From an uncultured Nitrososphaerota archaeon (GTDB lineage Bacteria > Bacillota > Clostridia > Oscillospirales > Ruminococcaceae): DNA of 13,133 nucleotides. The DNA is taken from assembly GCA_934869045.1 (NCBI GenBank), contig CAKXAF010000019.1, positions 2,994 through 16,126 on the forward strand, written 5' to 3'. A model generated the notes under the pieces. That model did not search any database, was not told the DNA's origin, and saw nothing but the letters and a program-made list of their open reading frames with translations. How positions within the stretch are numbered: the stretch's first letter is position 1; every line of letters begins with the position of its first letter. Position numbers and translations under genes: made by a program. Shown here piece by piece: positions 6,994 to 13,133 of the stretch.

Positions 6994-8398
6994 ATTGCTG
7001 TTCCGGATCCGGACGGGGATAGGTCAGAGAGATGCGGAAAAGGCTGCCCTTTCCCGGTTCGCTGTCCAGCTGAATGGTGCCGTTATAGAGGTTGACCAGG
7101 TGCTTGACGATAGCTAGGCCAAGGCCAGTGCCGCCGATGTTCCGGCTGCGGCCCTTGTCCACCCGGAAAAAGCGCTCGAATACGCGGCTTTTCATTTCCG
7201 GCGGGATCCCGATGCCGGTATCCTTGACGCTCAAGTAGAGGTGACGGTCATCCGTTTCGATCCGGACCCAGACAGAACCCCCTTCGACGTTGTACTTTAC
7301 AGCGTTCTGCATCAGATTGGAGAGCAGGTTGTGCAGGTGGCTGTAGGGTAAGGGAATACTGAAATCACCGCCGGAGAGGTTCATATGAATGTTTTTCTCC
7401 TGCATCACAGGGAGCAGGGAATCCTGAATTTCCTCGGCGATCTCCAGGACGTTGACCGGGGAGGAGACAGTGGCTTCCCCCTCATTTTCCAGCTTGGAGA
7501 TAAACAGGAGATCATTGATGATCCGGGACATCCGGGTCGCTTCTCGATGAATGATGCGGATGCTGTCCCTGGTCTGCTCCGGATCGGTAATGAGACCGCC
7601 TTCCAGCATTTCGGAAAAGCCCATGATGGAGGTGATGGGGGTCCGCAGTTCGTGGGAGGCGTTTGAGAAGAAATCCTGGCGCTGCCGAAGGGCGCTGCGC
7701 TCCGAGGTGACGTCGAAGAGGACGATCATGACGCCGCCCTTGCTGCGGTAACCCTCGCTGCGGACCTGACGGGACTGGAGGGCATAGACGCTTCCGTCAG
7801 GCGTCGTGATGTCATAGGAGGTGACCTTGTTGGTGCGGATGGCCTTGTCCACGGCGCTGAGCAACTCCGTATCGCTGGTGGCGGAGGTGAGAAACTGATG
7901 GTCGATGTCTCCGTGGAGGCCCAAAACATGCTGGGCAATGCGGTTGTAACAGAGAATCCGCTTTTCGAAATCCACCATCAAAAAGCCTTCGTTCATGGTG
8001 GAGAGAATGAAATCGAACTGTTCCTCCTCCGCTTGGAGGCGGTAGCGGCAGAGGATGATCTTATTGCAGAGACGGCGGATTTTCTGGCAGAGGTCAGAAA
8101 GCTCCACGGAGCGGTTATCCCGGAGGGGGTAGAAGGCAAACCGCTCCTGCTGTTCGTCCAGCAGAGAGTTGAGGTGCAGGATGTTCTTTTTCAGCTCCTC
8201 TCCATTGTCCCGGGGGAGAAAATGGCTCAACAGCAGACAGAGGAGGATCAGAATCGCAGCTCCCAGGGAAAACCACAGGCCGAAATGAAAGATATCCCAA
8301 TTTTTACGGGTATAAAGCACCACGCCGCAGATCGTCATCCCGCAGGACAGCAGCGCAATCAGCAGATAGCGGAAAAAGAAATTGGCTTTGAGCTTCAC
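6992..8398 (-). CDS. phoR: PhoR-like sensor histidine kinase
   Basis: Membrane histidine kinase of 468 residues that should phosphorylate the adjacent response regulator. Two membrane segments (about 8-29 and 39-61) are joined by only about nine external residues, so there is no extracytoplasmic sensor domain. A PAS domain (about 126-230) follows, then HisKA with FFSNASHELRTP and phosphoacceptor H249, and the ATPase domain with N box (NLMQNAVKYN, 361-370), DTGIGIP (393-399), FERFFRVD and GGTGLGLA (422-429). The GTG at 8398 is chosen because AAAGGAGGG precedes it by about seven bases and translation then begins just before the first membrane helix; upstream in-frame codons overlap the regulator gene. 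It lies 70 bases after the regulator gene, with two small hairpins between. The phosphate role is inferred from the pst neighbours. Confidence 0.87.
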   Translation of the reverse strand: MKLKANFFFRYLLIALLSCGMTICGVVLYTRKNWDIFHFGLWFSLGAAILILLCLLLSHFLPRDNGEELKKNILHLNSLLDEQQERFAFYPLRDNRSVELSDLCQKIRRLCNKIILCRYRLQAEEEQFDFILSTMNEGFLMVDFEKRILCYNRIAQHVLGLHGDIDHQFLTSATSDTELLSAVDKAIRTNKVTSYDITTPDGSVYALQSRQVRSEGYRSKGGVMIVLFDVTSERSALRQRQDFFSNASHELRTPITSIMGFSEMLEGGLITDPEQTRDSIRIIHREATRMSRIINDLLFISKLENEGEATVSSPVNVLEIAEEIQDSLLPVMQEKNIHMNLSGGDFSIPLPYSHLHNLLSNLMQNAVKYNVEGGSVWVRIETDDRHLYLSVKDTGIGIPPEMKSRVFERFFRVDKGRSRNIGGTGLGLAIVKHLVNLYNGTIQLDSEPGKGSLFRISLTYPRPDPEQQ

Positions 8399-8425
8399 GG
8401 CGGCCCTCCTTTTTGGTACCACAGC

Positions 8426-8470
8426 GGGAGAAAGCTCCCGGAGAAACCGAAAGCTGCCCAACGGCAGCTT
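8426..8470 (-). other. Two small hairpins between regulator and kinase genes
   Basis: An 8-bp perfect stem (8451-8458 with 8463-8470, four-base loop) starts at the regulator stop codon; a 5-bp stem (8426-8430 with 8435-8439) follows just before the kinase ribosome site. Neither has a T run, so they look more like RNA stability or processing elements that could lower kinase level relative to the regulator than a terminator. Confidence 0.45.
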
Positions 8471-9155
8471 ATCCACAGTTAAAACGATATCCCACCCCGC
8501 GAACGGTGCGGATGTAGCGGGGATTGTCCGCGTCATCGCCCAGCTTCTGGCGGAGGGTGCGGACGTGCATGTCCAGCGTGCGGGTCTCGCCCTCAAAATC
8601 GATGCCCCAGACCAGATTCAGGAGTTCGGAGCGGGTCATGACCCGGTCGGAATTTTCCATCAGGAGCTTTAAGAGCTCAAATTCCTTAAAGGTCAGCTCC
8701 AGAGGCTTTCCATCGCGGGTGACGTCCCGGGTATCGCAGTTCAGGGAGAGATCCTGACCGGTGAGCAGACTGTTTTTGCGGTTTTTGGCGGTGCGGCGGA
8801 GCAGAGCCTGAACGCGGGCCTTCAGCTCCAGAATGCCGAAGGGCTTGGTGAGATAGTCATCGGCGCCAGCGTCCAGGCCGGCAACCTTGTCCAGCTCGGA
8901 GTTTTTGGCGGTGAGCATCATAATGGGGAGCGCTTCATAGGCGGGGTTCTGGCGGATCTGCTTGACGGCTTGGATACCGTCGATGTCCGGAAGCATGATG
9001 TCAAAAAGCATCAGATCCGGGGTTCCCTTTTCCAGGGCGGCGATGCCTTCCGTGGCTGTTTCAAAGGCGGATACCTGGTAGCCGAAAGCCTGCAGGGCAG
9101 TCGCCACCAGCTGGCGGATGTTTTCGTCATCCTCAATTACATAAATTCGCGACAA
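8469..9155 (-). CDS. phoP: PhoB/PhoP-like response regulator (OmpR family)
   Basis: Two-domain transcription regulator of 228 residues. The receiver domain has acidic D9/D10, phosphoacceptor D52 (FDIMLPDIDG), T82 and K104 (LTKPFG). The C-terminal winged helix (from about 130) has the OmpR-type LTFKEFELLKLLM, RTLDMHVRTLRQKLGD recognition helix and RTVRGVGYRF end. Start is a TTG at 9155 with GGAG nine bases before it; no in-frame ATG gives a better N-terminus, since SRIYVIEDDENIR is already the first strand. It sits downstream of pstB and upstream of its kinase, so it probably controls the phosphate regulon; the promoter in the preceding gap allows expression without the pst transcript. The PhoP naming rests on context; OmpR-family regulators are alike. 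Confidence 0.88.
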   Translation of the reverse strand: MSRIYVIEDDENIRQLVATALQAFGYQVSAFETATEGIAALEKGTPDLMLFDIMLPDIDGIQAVKQIRQNPAYEALPIMMLTAKNSELDKVAGLDAGADDYLTKPFGILELKARVQALLRRTAKNRKNSLLTGQDLSLNCDTRDVTRDGKPLELTFKEFELLKLLMENSDRVMTRSELLNLVWGIDFEGETRTLDMHVRTLRQKLGDDADNPRYIRTVRGVGYRFNCG

Positions 9156-9216
9156 TTTCTTTCACTCCATTATCAGGCCGCAGGGCGGCACACCAGGTGG
9201 GATGTTTCTAAAATTC

Positions 9217-9245
9217 AGTATACCACGTTCGACGGAATTTGTAAA
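9217..9245 (-). promoter_or_regulatory. Promoter of the phoPR-like pair
   Basis: On the minus strand TTTACA (9240-9245), a 17-base spacer and TATACT (9217-9222), with TGG directly before it as an extended -10. It begins within ten bases of the pstB stop. I see no terminator between pstB and this promoter, so the pair is probably read both from here and by read-through. Confidence 0.72.
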
Positions 9246-9250
9246 TGAAA

Positions 9251-10003
9251 TCATCCAAACCGGCCGCCGATGTAATCGGCTGTGCGCGTGTCGGTGGGAT
9301 TGTTGAAAATTTGGGCAGTATCGCCGTATTCCACCATTTCGCCCACCAGGAAAAACGCGGTGTAATCGGAGACGCGGGCGGCCTGCTGCATGTTGTGGGT
9401 GACGATGGCCACCGTGTAGCGGCGCTTCAGATCCAGAATCAGTTCCTCGATTTTCTGGGTGGAAATGGGGTCCAGAGCGGCGGTGGGTTCATCCATCAGG
9501 AGAACATCGGGCTCTACGGCCAGAGCGCGGGCGATGCAGAGGCGCTGCTGCTGGCCGCCGGAGAGGGAAAGGGCAGACTTTTTCAGACGATCCTTCACCT
9601 CGTCAAAAAGCGCGGCACCCTGAAGGCTGGATTCGACGATAGCGTCCAATTCCTGCTTTTTGCGGACGCCATGGAGGCGAGGACCGTACGCAATGTTGTC
9701 ATAGATGCTCATGGGGAAGGGATTGGGCCGCTGGAAAACCATGCCGACCTTCTTCCGCAGGGCGGTAACCTCGACCTTGGGGCCGTAGATATCCTCGCCG
9801 TCCAGGAGAATGGTTCCCTCGACACGGGTACCCTCGATGAGGTCGTTCATCCGGTTAAGGGTGCGGAGAAAGGTGGATTTTCCGCAGCCGGAAGGGCCGA
9901 TAAAGGCAGTGACGCGGTGCTCCCGGATAGGGAGGTTGACGTCTTTCAGGGCTTTGGTGCTGCCGTAGTAGAAATTCAGGTGGGTGGCGGTGATTTTATC
10001 CAT
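9251..10003 (-). CDS. pstB: Phosphate ABC transporter ATP-binding protein
   Basis: Cytoplasmic ATPase of the high-affinity phosphate importer, 250 residues as usual. It shows FYYGSTKALKDVNL at the N-terminus (specific to PstB), Walker A GPSGCGKST at 36-44, the Q-loop MVFQRPNPFP, the LSGGQQQRLCIARAL signature, Walker B LLMDEPTAALDP (most PstB proteins have PTSALDP, a minor change) and the switch histidine in VTHNMQQAARVSD. The ATG at 10003 is chosen because AAAGGA lies nine bases upstream and the protein then begins MDKITATHLNFYYG; a longer frame would run into pstA. It follows pstA after 28 bases. Confidence 0.96.
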   Translation of the reverse strand: MDKITATHLNFYYGSTKALKDVNLPIREHRVTAFIGPSGCGKSTFLRTLNRMNDLIEGTRVEGTILLDGEDIYGPKVEVTALRKKVGMVFQRPNPFPMSIYDNIAYGPRLHGVRKKQELDAIVESSLQGAALFDEVKDRLKKSALSLSGGQQQRLCIARALAVEPDVLLMDEPTAALDPISTQKIEELILDLKRRYTVAIVTHNMQQAARVSDYTAFFLVGEMVEYGDTAQIFNNPTDTRTADYIGGRFG

Positions 10004-10031
10004 GAAAGAAAATCCTTTCTGAAACGACGCT

Positions 10032-10937
10032 TCAGCGGTCCTCCGCTTTTTCACGGCCGCCGATGAGACGGGTAGCCAGATTAATGGCCAGGACGATGAG
10101 AACCAGGATGGCGGCGATAGCGAAGCTTACTTCGTTGCGTCCCTGGTCGGCATACTGGTAAAGCTGGACCGCAAAGGTCGCGCCGGAGGTCTTCATGTGG
10201 GTGAAGAGGTTCACCGGCAGGTTAGTGGCAATACCGGCGGTGAAAATCAGGGCGGCGGATTCGCCGACGATGCGCCCGATGCTCAGGATCAACGAGGTGA
10301 TGACGCCGTTTTTGCAGCAGGGCAGCAGAATGGTGCGGATCATATGCCACTTGGAAGCGCCCAGCCCGGCTGCGCCTTCCCGATAGCCGGTGGGGACCGT
10401 GCGGAGGGCCTCCTGGGTGGTGCGGATGATGGTGGGAAGCACCATGATGGAGAGGGTCAGACAGCCGGAGAGGATAGAATAGCCCAGACCCAGGTAATTG
10501 TTGAACAGCATCATGCCGAAAAGGCCGTAGATGATGGAGGGGATGCCGGACAGAGCCTCGGTGGTGAATTCGATGATCCGGGTCAGCCGGCCCCGCCGGG
10601 CGTATTCGTTGAGGTAAATAGCCCCGCCGACACCCAGAGGGGCGGCGATGAGCAGGGTCAGGACGATGATATAGAGGGTATTGACGATATTGGGCAGGAT
10701 GCCGTAGGTACCGTTGAGCGCGCTGGGTTTGGTAGAAAGGAATTCCCAACTGACCTGAGGCAGGCCCTTGATCAGGATGTAGCCGAGGAGCCCGATGACG
10801 ATAAAGAGGGTGATGGTCCCGGCCAGGATGGACAGGCCCTGCATCAGCAGATCAAAGGGGCGCACACGGCTGCGTGTCAGGGAGTCCGGCTGTTTTTGTA
10901 TGAGAACTTCCGAGCGGGCGGCGGTATTGACGGTCAT
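10032..10937 (-). CDS. pstA: Phosphate ABC transporter permease PstA
   Basis: One of the two channel subunits of the phosphate importer, 301 residues, with about six membrane segments (first at about 33-57, then 84-107, 130-150 and later). The PstA-type GIPSIIYGLFG lies at 131-141, and the cytoplasmic EAA loop that docks on PstB is EGAAGLGASKWHMIRTILLP at 187-206. A polar tail of about 28 residues precedes the first helix. The start has AAAGGA eleven bases upstream, a slightly long gap. It is separated by 29 bases from pstC and pairs with it to form the transmembrane core. Confidence 0.95.
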   Translation of the reverse strand: MTVNTAARSEVLIQKQPDSLTRSRVRPFDLLMQGLSILAGTITLFIVIGLLGYILIKGLPQVSWEFLSTKPSALNGTYGILPNIVNTLYIIVLTLLIAAPLGVGGAIYLNEYARRGRLTRIIEFTTEALSGIPSIIYGLFGMMLFNNYLGLGYSILSGCLTLSIMVLPTIIRTTQEALRTVPTGYREGAAGLGASKWHMIRTILLPCCKNGVITSLILSIGRIVGESAALIFTAGIATNLPVNLFTHMKTSGATFAVQLYQYADQGRNEVSFAIAAILVLIVLAINLATRLIGGREKAEDR

Positions 10938-10966
10938 AGAGATTCCATTCCTTTCTGCGCTGGCGG

Positions 10967-11884
10967 TCAGCGGGCTTTGGCACCCTTTTTCAGGATGCTG
11001 TTCAAAATCAGGTTGATGATGAAGATGAAGACAAAGAGAACCAGGCCAATACTGAACAGCGACTGGCGGTGGAGCCCGGCGGCGTAGCTCATCTCAGAGA
11101 CGATGCCGGTGGTGAGAAACCGGACGCTTTTGAACAGGTTGGGCATATTGGGAACGTTGCCGGAAACCATAATGATTGCCATGGTTTCGCCGATGGCGCG
11201 GCCCACGCCCAGGACGATGCCGGTGATGATGCCGGATTTGGCGGCGCGGATATTCATCTTGAAGATGCTGGTCACCGGCGTCGCGCCCAGAGCCAGGGAG
11301 CCGTCGTAATACTCCTGGGGGACGGCCCGGAGTGAGGTGGTGGTCACGCTGACGATTGTGGGCAGGATCATCACAGCCAGCACCAGCATGGAGGTCAGCA
11401 GCGTCGCGCCGGAAGGAATGTCAAAGGTGTTGGCAATAAAAGGAGAGAGGACGATCATCCCAACCAGGCCGAAGATGACCGACGGGATGCCCGCCAGCAG
11501 CTCCACGGCGGAGACCAGCACCTTCTCCAGCTTTTTGGGAGCCAGGTAGCAGATGAACACCGCAGTGAAGAGCCCCAGGGGAACGCCGATGAGGATGGCT
11601 CCGATGGTGCCGACGATAGAGGTGAGGATCATCGGCAGGATGCCAAAAAGAGGATCCGAAGCGGTGGGCGCCCATTCGGTCCCAAAGAGGAAGTCCCACA
11701 GGCCGATTTCCCGGATGGCGGGGACGCCGGAAATGAGCATGTAGATGGTGATCGCCACGACGCAGAGCACGGAGGCGATGCCGCAGACGAAAAAAAGAAG
11801 GTTCATAACGAGTTCAACCGCATTCTTTGCGGCCCGGGCCCGGGAGAGGCCGGTATCCGGAACAGCCGGTTTGGAGTCGGTCAT
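10967..11884 (-). CDS. pstC: Phosphate ABC transporter permease PstC
   Basis: The second channel subunit, 305 residues, with about six membrane helices. The first (about 24-52) is followed by the external WDFLFGTEWAPT, a PstC hallmark, then FGILPMILTSIVGTIGAILI. GIPSVIFGLVG and the EAA loop (DGSLALGATPVTSIFKMNI) for PstB docking are present, as is VGRAIGETMAIIMVSGN. The ATG at 11884 is preferred to a TTG three codons earlier since AAAGGA is nine bases upstream. It lies 143 bases downstream of pstS, beyond a terminator, so it is probably expressed by partial read-through; I found no clear separate promoter in the gap. Confidence 0.95.
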   Translation of the reverse strand: MTDSKPAVPDTGLSRARAAKNAVELVMNLLFFVCGIASVLCVVAITIYMLISGVPAIREIGLWDFLFGTEWAPTASDPLFGILPMILTSIVGTIGAILIGVPLGLFTAVFICYLAPKKLEKVLVSAVELLAGIPSVIFGLVGMIVLSPFIANTFDIPSGATLLTSMLVLAVMILPTIVSVTTTSLRAVPQEYYDGSLALGATPVTSIFKMNIRAAKSGIITGIVLGVGRAIGETMAIIMVSGNVPNMPNLFKSVRFLTTGIVSEMSYAAGLHRQSLFSIGLVLFVFIFIINLILNSILKKGAKAR

Positions 11885-11951
11885 CCGAAACAATCCTTTC
11901 TGTTTGCAGGAAACGGACGAAATCTATGGCAAAACTTTACATTGCCCTTAG

Positions 11952-11983
11952 AAAAAATCCGGAGCGGGGGAATCCCGCCCCGG
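11952..11983 (-). terminator. Terminator between pstS and pstC
   Basis: On the minus strand a 10-bp GC-rich stem (11974-11983 with 11959-11968, one G-U pair) with a five-base loop is followed by a run of six T (complement of 11952-11957). The wobble pairs only in minus-strand RNA. A smaller 5-bp hairpin (11983-11996) precedes it. It should stop most transcripts after pstS, giving more binding protein than transporter. Confidence 0.85.
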
Positions 11984-12027
11984 CAGCATATCTGCTGAAT
12001 CTTTTATCGGAGTGAGGAGGAGAGAGC

Positions 12028-12933
12028 TTACTTGATGGAGACCAGGCCAACCTTTACGCAGACATCCTGTCCTTCATCGCTGAGGACATAATCCAGAAAC
12101 GTTTGGGCGGCATCGCTGAGGGCGGCGCCTTCCTTGGTAACCATAACGAAGGGGCGCTGGAGGGTGTAGGAACCGTCCTTGATGGTTTCGGTGGAGATGG
12201 CCACGCCGCCGACCTTCAGGGTCTTGACGGTGTCGTCAACGGAGTCGAAGGAGACATAACCGATGGCGCCGGGGGTTGTGGCAACGGTGGTCTTGGCCGC
12301 ACCGGTGGAGGTCTGCATGGAGGCATATTTGGCGTTTTCGCCGACACCGGTGACGGATTCGAAGGCATCCCGGGTTCCGGAGCCATCCTCACGGCCGACC
12401 ACATAGATTTCCAGGTCGTCGCCGCCGACTTCGCTCCAGTTGGTGATCTCGCCGGTGTAGATCTTGGCGATCTGCTCCATGGTCAGGTCTTCCACGGGAT
12501 TTGCCAGGTTGACGACAACGCCGATACCATCCAGGGCAACCTTATGGGCAGTCAGGCCCGTTTCAGTGTCTTTCAGTTCGCGGCTGACGTTGCCGATGTC
12601 AGAAACACCTTCCTGGGCGTTTTTCACACCGGTCGAGGAACCGCCCAACTGGATGTCGATGGCGACGTCGGGATATTTGACGTTGAAGCTTTCCGCCAGC
12701 GCCTTGGCCATCTTTTCCATGGAAGTGGAGCCGGACATGGAGACTGTGCCGGTAATCTTTTCCTCTGTGTCAGCTTCTAAGGAGACTGGAGCGGAGGAAG
12801 GTTCCGCGCTGGATGCGCTGGAGCTGGGGGTCGAGGAGCCTTCCGGGGTGGAAGAGGCGGCATTGTCTCCGCAGCTGGAGAGAACGAGTGCGGCCATCAG
12901 GGCCGCTGCAATTATAGAAGTCAGTTTTCTCAT
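12028..12933 (-). CDS. pstS: Phosphate-binding lipoprotein PstS
   Basis: Extracellular, membrane-anchored phosphate receptor of the Pst importer, 301 residues. It has a signal peptide (MRKLTSIIAAALMAALVLSSC) with lipobox LSSC and the lipidated Cys at 21. A Ser/Pro-rich linker (about 27-50) leads to the PBP-like domain with phosphate-contacting SGSTS (67-71), GGSSTGVKNAQEGVSDIG (98-115) and GREDGSGTRDAF (180-191). The ATG at 12933 has AAAGGA about ten bases upstream and gives a proper signal peptide; the frame is open further upstream through the promoter region, which is not coding. It is the first gene of the pst locus, downstream of a predicted PhoP-controlled promoter. Confidence 0.96.
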   Translation of the reverse strand: MRKLTSIIAAALMAALVLSSCGDNAASSTPEGSSTPSSSASSAEPSSAPVSLEADTEEKITGTVSMSGSTSMEKMAKALAESFNVKYPDVAIDIQLGGSSTGVKNAQEGVSDIGNVSRELKDTETGLTAHKVALDGIGVVVNLANPVEDLTMEQIAKIYTGEITNWSEVGGDDLEIYVVGREDGSGTRDAFESVTGVGENAKYASMQTSTGAAKTTVATTPGAIGYVSFDSVDDTVKTLKVGGVAISTETIKDGSYTLQRPFVMVTKEGAALSDAAQTFLDYVLSDEGQDVCVKVGLVSIK

Positions 12934-12961
12934 TTTCAATTCTTCCTTTCTGCTTTTTACA

Positions 12962-13021
12962 AGTATATTGTACGGCGTTTCTTGTAATTTCAAAAGCAAT
13001 CTGCGGTATAGCTTCTGTAAA
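12962..13021 (-). promoter_or_regulatory. Predicted pstS promoter with putative Pho box
   Basis: On the minus strand four six-base units are spaced at exactly 11 bp: TTTACA (13016-13021), TATACC (13005-13010), TTGCTT (12994-12999) and ATTACA (12983-12988). Units one, two and four resemble the TT(A/C/T)A(C/T)A repeats bound by Firmicutes PhoP; unit three is poor. The last covers the -35 position of a -10 TATACT at 12962-12967 (or TACAAT at 12967-12972), with no good -35 of its own, as expected for an activated promoter. Confidence 0.55.
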
Positions 13022-13029
13022 ACAAGGGT

Positions 13030-13063
13030 AAAAAGGCGGAGCATCCATGTAAAATGCCCCGCC
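13030..13063 (-). terminator. Terminator downstream of the tRNA gene
   Basis: On the minus strand a 10-bp stem (13054-13063 with 13035-13044, one G-U pair that works only in this strand's RNA) with a nine-base loop is followed by five T (complement of 13030-13034). It would end the tRNA transcript before the pstS promoter. Its 5' arm is shared with another hairpin. Confidence 0.75.
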
Positions 13064-13087
13064 TCCGGATAGGTCCGAAGACGGGGC
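13056..13087 (-). other. Stable hairpin competing with the terminator
   Basis: In minus-strand RNA, 13074-13087 pairs with 13056-13069 over 14 uninterrupted pairs (two G-U) around a CCUA loop. Bases 13056-13063 are also the 5' arm of the terminator hairpin, so both cannot form at once. It is followed by ATTTTAC, a poor T run, so it might also act as a weak terminator itself. Confidence 0.6.
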
Positions 13088-13109
13088 GCGGAAAAGTCTC
13101 TGTTAGATT

Positions 13110-13133
13110 TGGGAGGTCTTTACGGAATCGAAC
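13110..13133 (-). tRNA. tRNA gene, 3' end only
   Basis: The minus strand at the window edge reads as a tRNA 3' end: G then T-loop TTCGATT (13126-13132), T-stem 3' arm CCGTA (13121-13125), a seven-base acceptor arm AAGACCT (13114-13120), discriminator C (13113) and encoded CCA (13110-13112). The spacing fits a standard tRNA exactly. The anticodon is outside the window. A C at position 73 is characteristic of tRNA-His in bacteria, but the implied A1-U72 pair is unusual for it, so identity is left open. Confidence 0.72.

Noticed and set aside
9229..9256. A Pho box at the phoPR promoter
   Set aside because: TTTACA alone resembles a half-site; the positions 11 bp on either side (GGATGA and CGTCGA) do not match.
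10197..11087. 296-codon plus-strand frame opposite pstA/pstC
   Set aside because: Gly/Asp/Gln-rich composition typical of antisense to membrane protein genes; crosses the pstC-pstA junction.
13056..13133. tmRNA or selenocysteine tRNA 3' end
   Set aside because: The acceptor and discriminator do not fit tmRNA (no typical ACCA end with a G-U pair) or an eight-base acceptor arm followed by G and CCA; a standard seven-base arm fits exactly.

Overview
The window looks like chromosomal DNA of a GC-rich, anaerobic, Gram-positive Clostridia-type bacterium; a gut Oscillospirales relative is my best guess. The basis is strong AGGAGG-type ribosome sites, sigma-A-like promoters, U-tract terminators, a lipoprotein PstS with a Ser-rich linker, a ferredoxin-dependent 2-oxoacid oxidoreductase and a GC-rich third codon position. 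No mobile element, CRISPR array or phage gene was seen, and every stretch without a gene is shorter than 300 bases.

Left part (1-2691, + strand): a tightly packed operon holds the 3' part of iorA, then iorB, then a phenylacetate-CoA ligase family gene. IorAB oxidises arylpyruvates (from Phe, Tyr, Trp) to arylacetyl-CoA with ferredoxin, and the ligase interconverts arylacetate and arylacetyl-CoA, so the three genes form an aromatic amino acid fermentation module.

Middle part (2692-6991): five single genes, mostly with their own promoters and separated by bidirectional terminators. They are a DegV fatty-acid-binding protein (-), a TIM-barrel sugar isomerase/epimerase-like protein (+), an ArsC/Spx-family thioredoxin-fold protein (-), the biotin ligase/repressor BirA (+), and an unrecognised 167-residue protein (+) that contains two diverged copies of one domain of about 40 residues.

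Right part (6992-13133, - strand): a phosphate-starvation locus transcribed right to left as pstS, pstC, pstA, pstB, phoP-like regulator, phoR-like kinase. PstS captures phosphate, PstCA forms the membrane channel and PstB powers it. The kinase/regulator pair probably controls the locus through a putative Pho box of 11-bp phased repeats before pstS. A terminator lies between pstS and pstC, and the phoPR pair has its own strong promoter. phoU, which often accompanies pst genes, is not present. Upstream of pstS, at the right edge, is the 3' end of a tRNA gene on the same strand. It is followed by two overlapping, mutually exclusive hairpins, the second a terminator.
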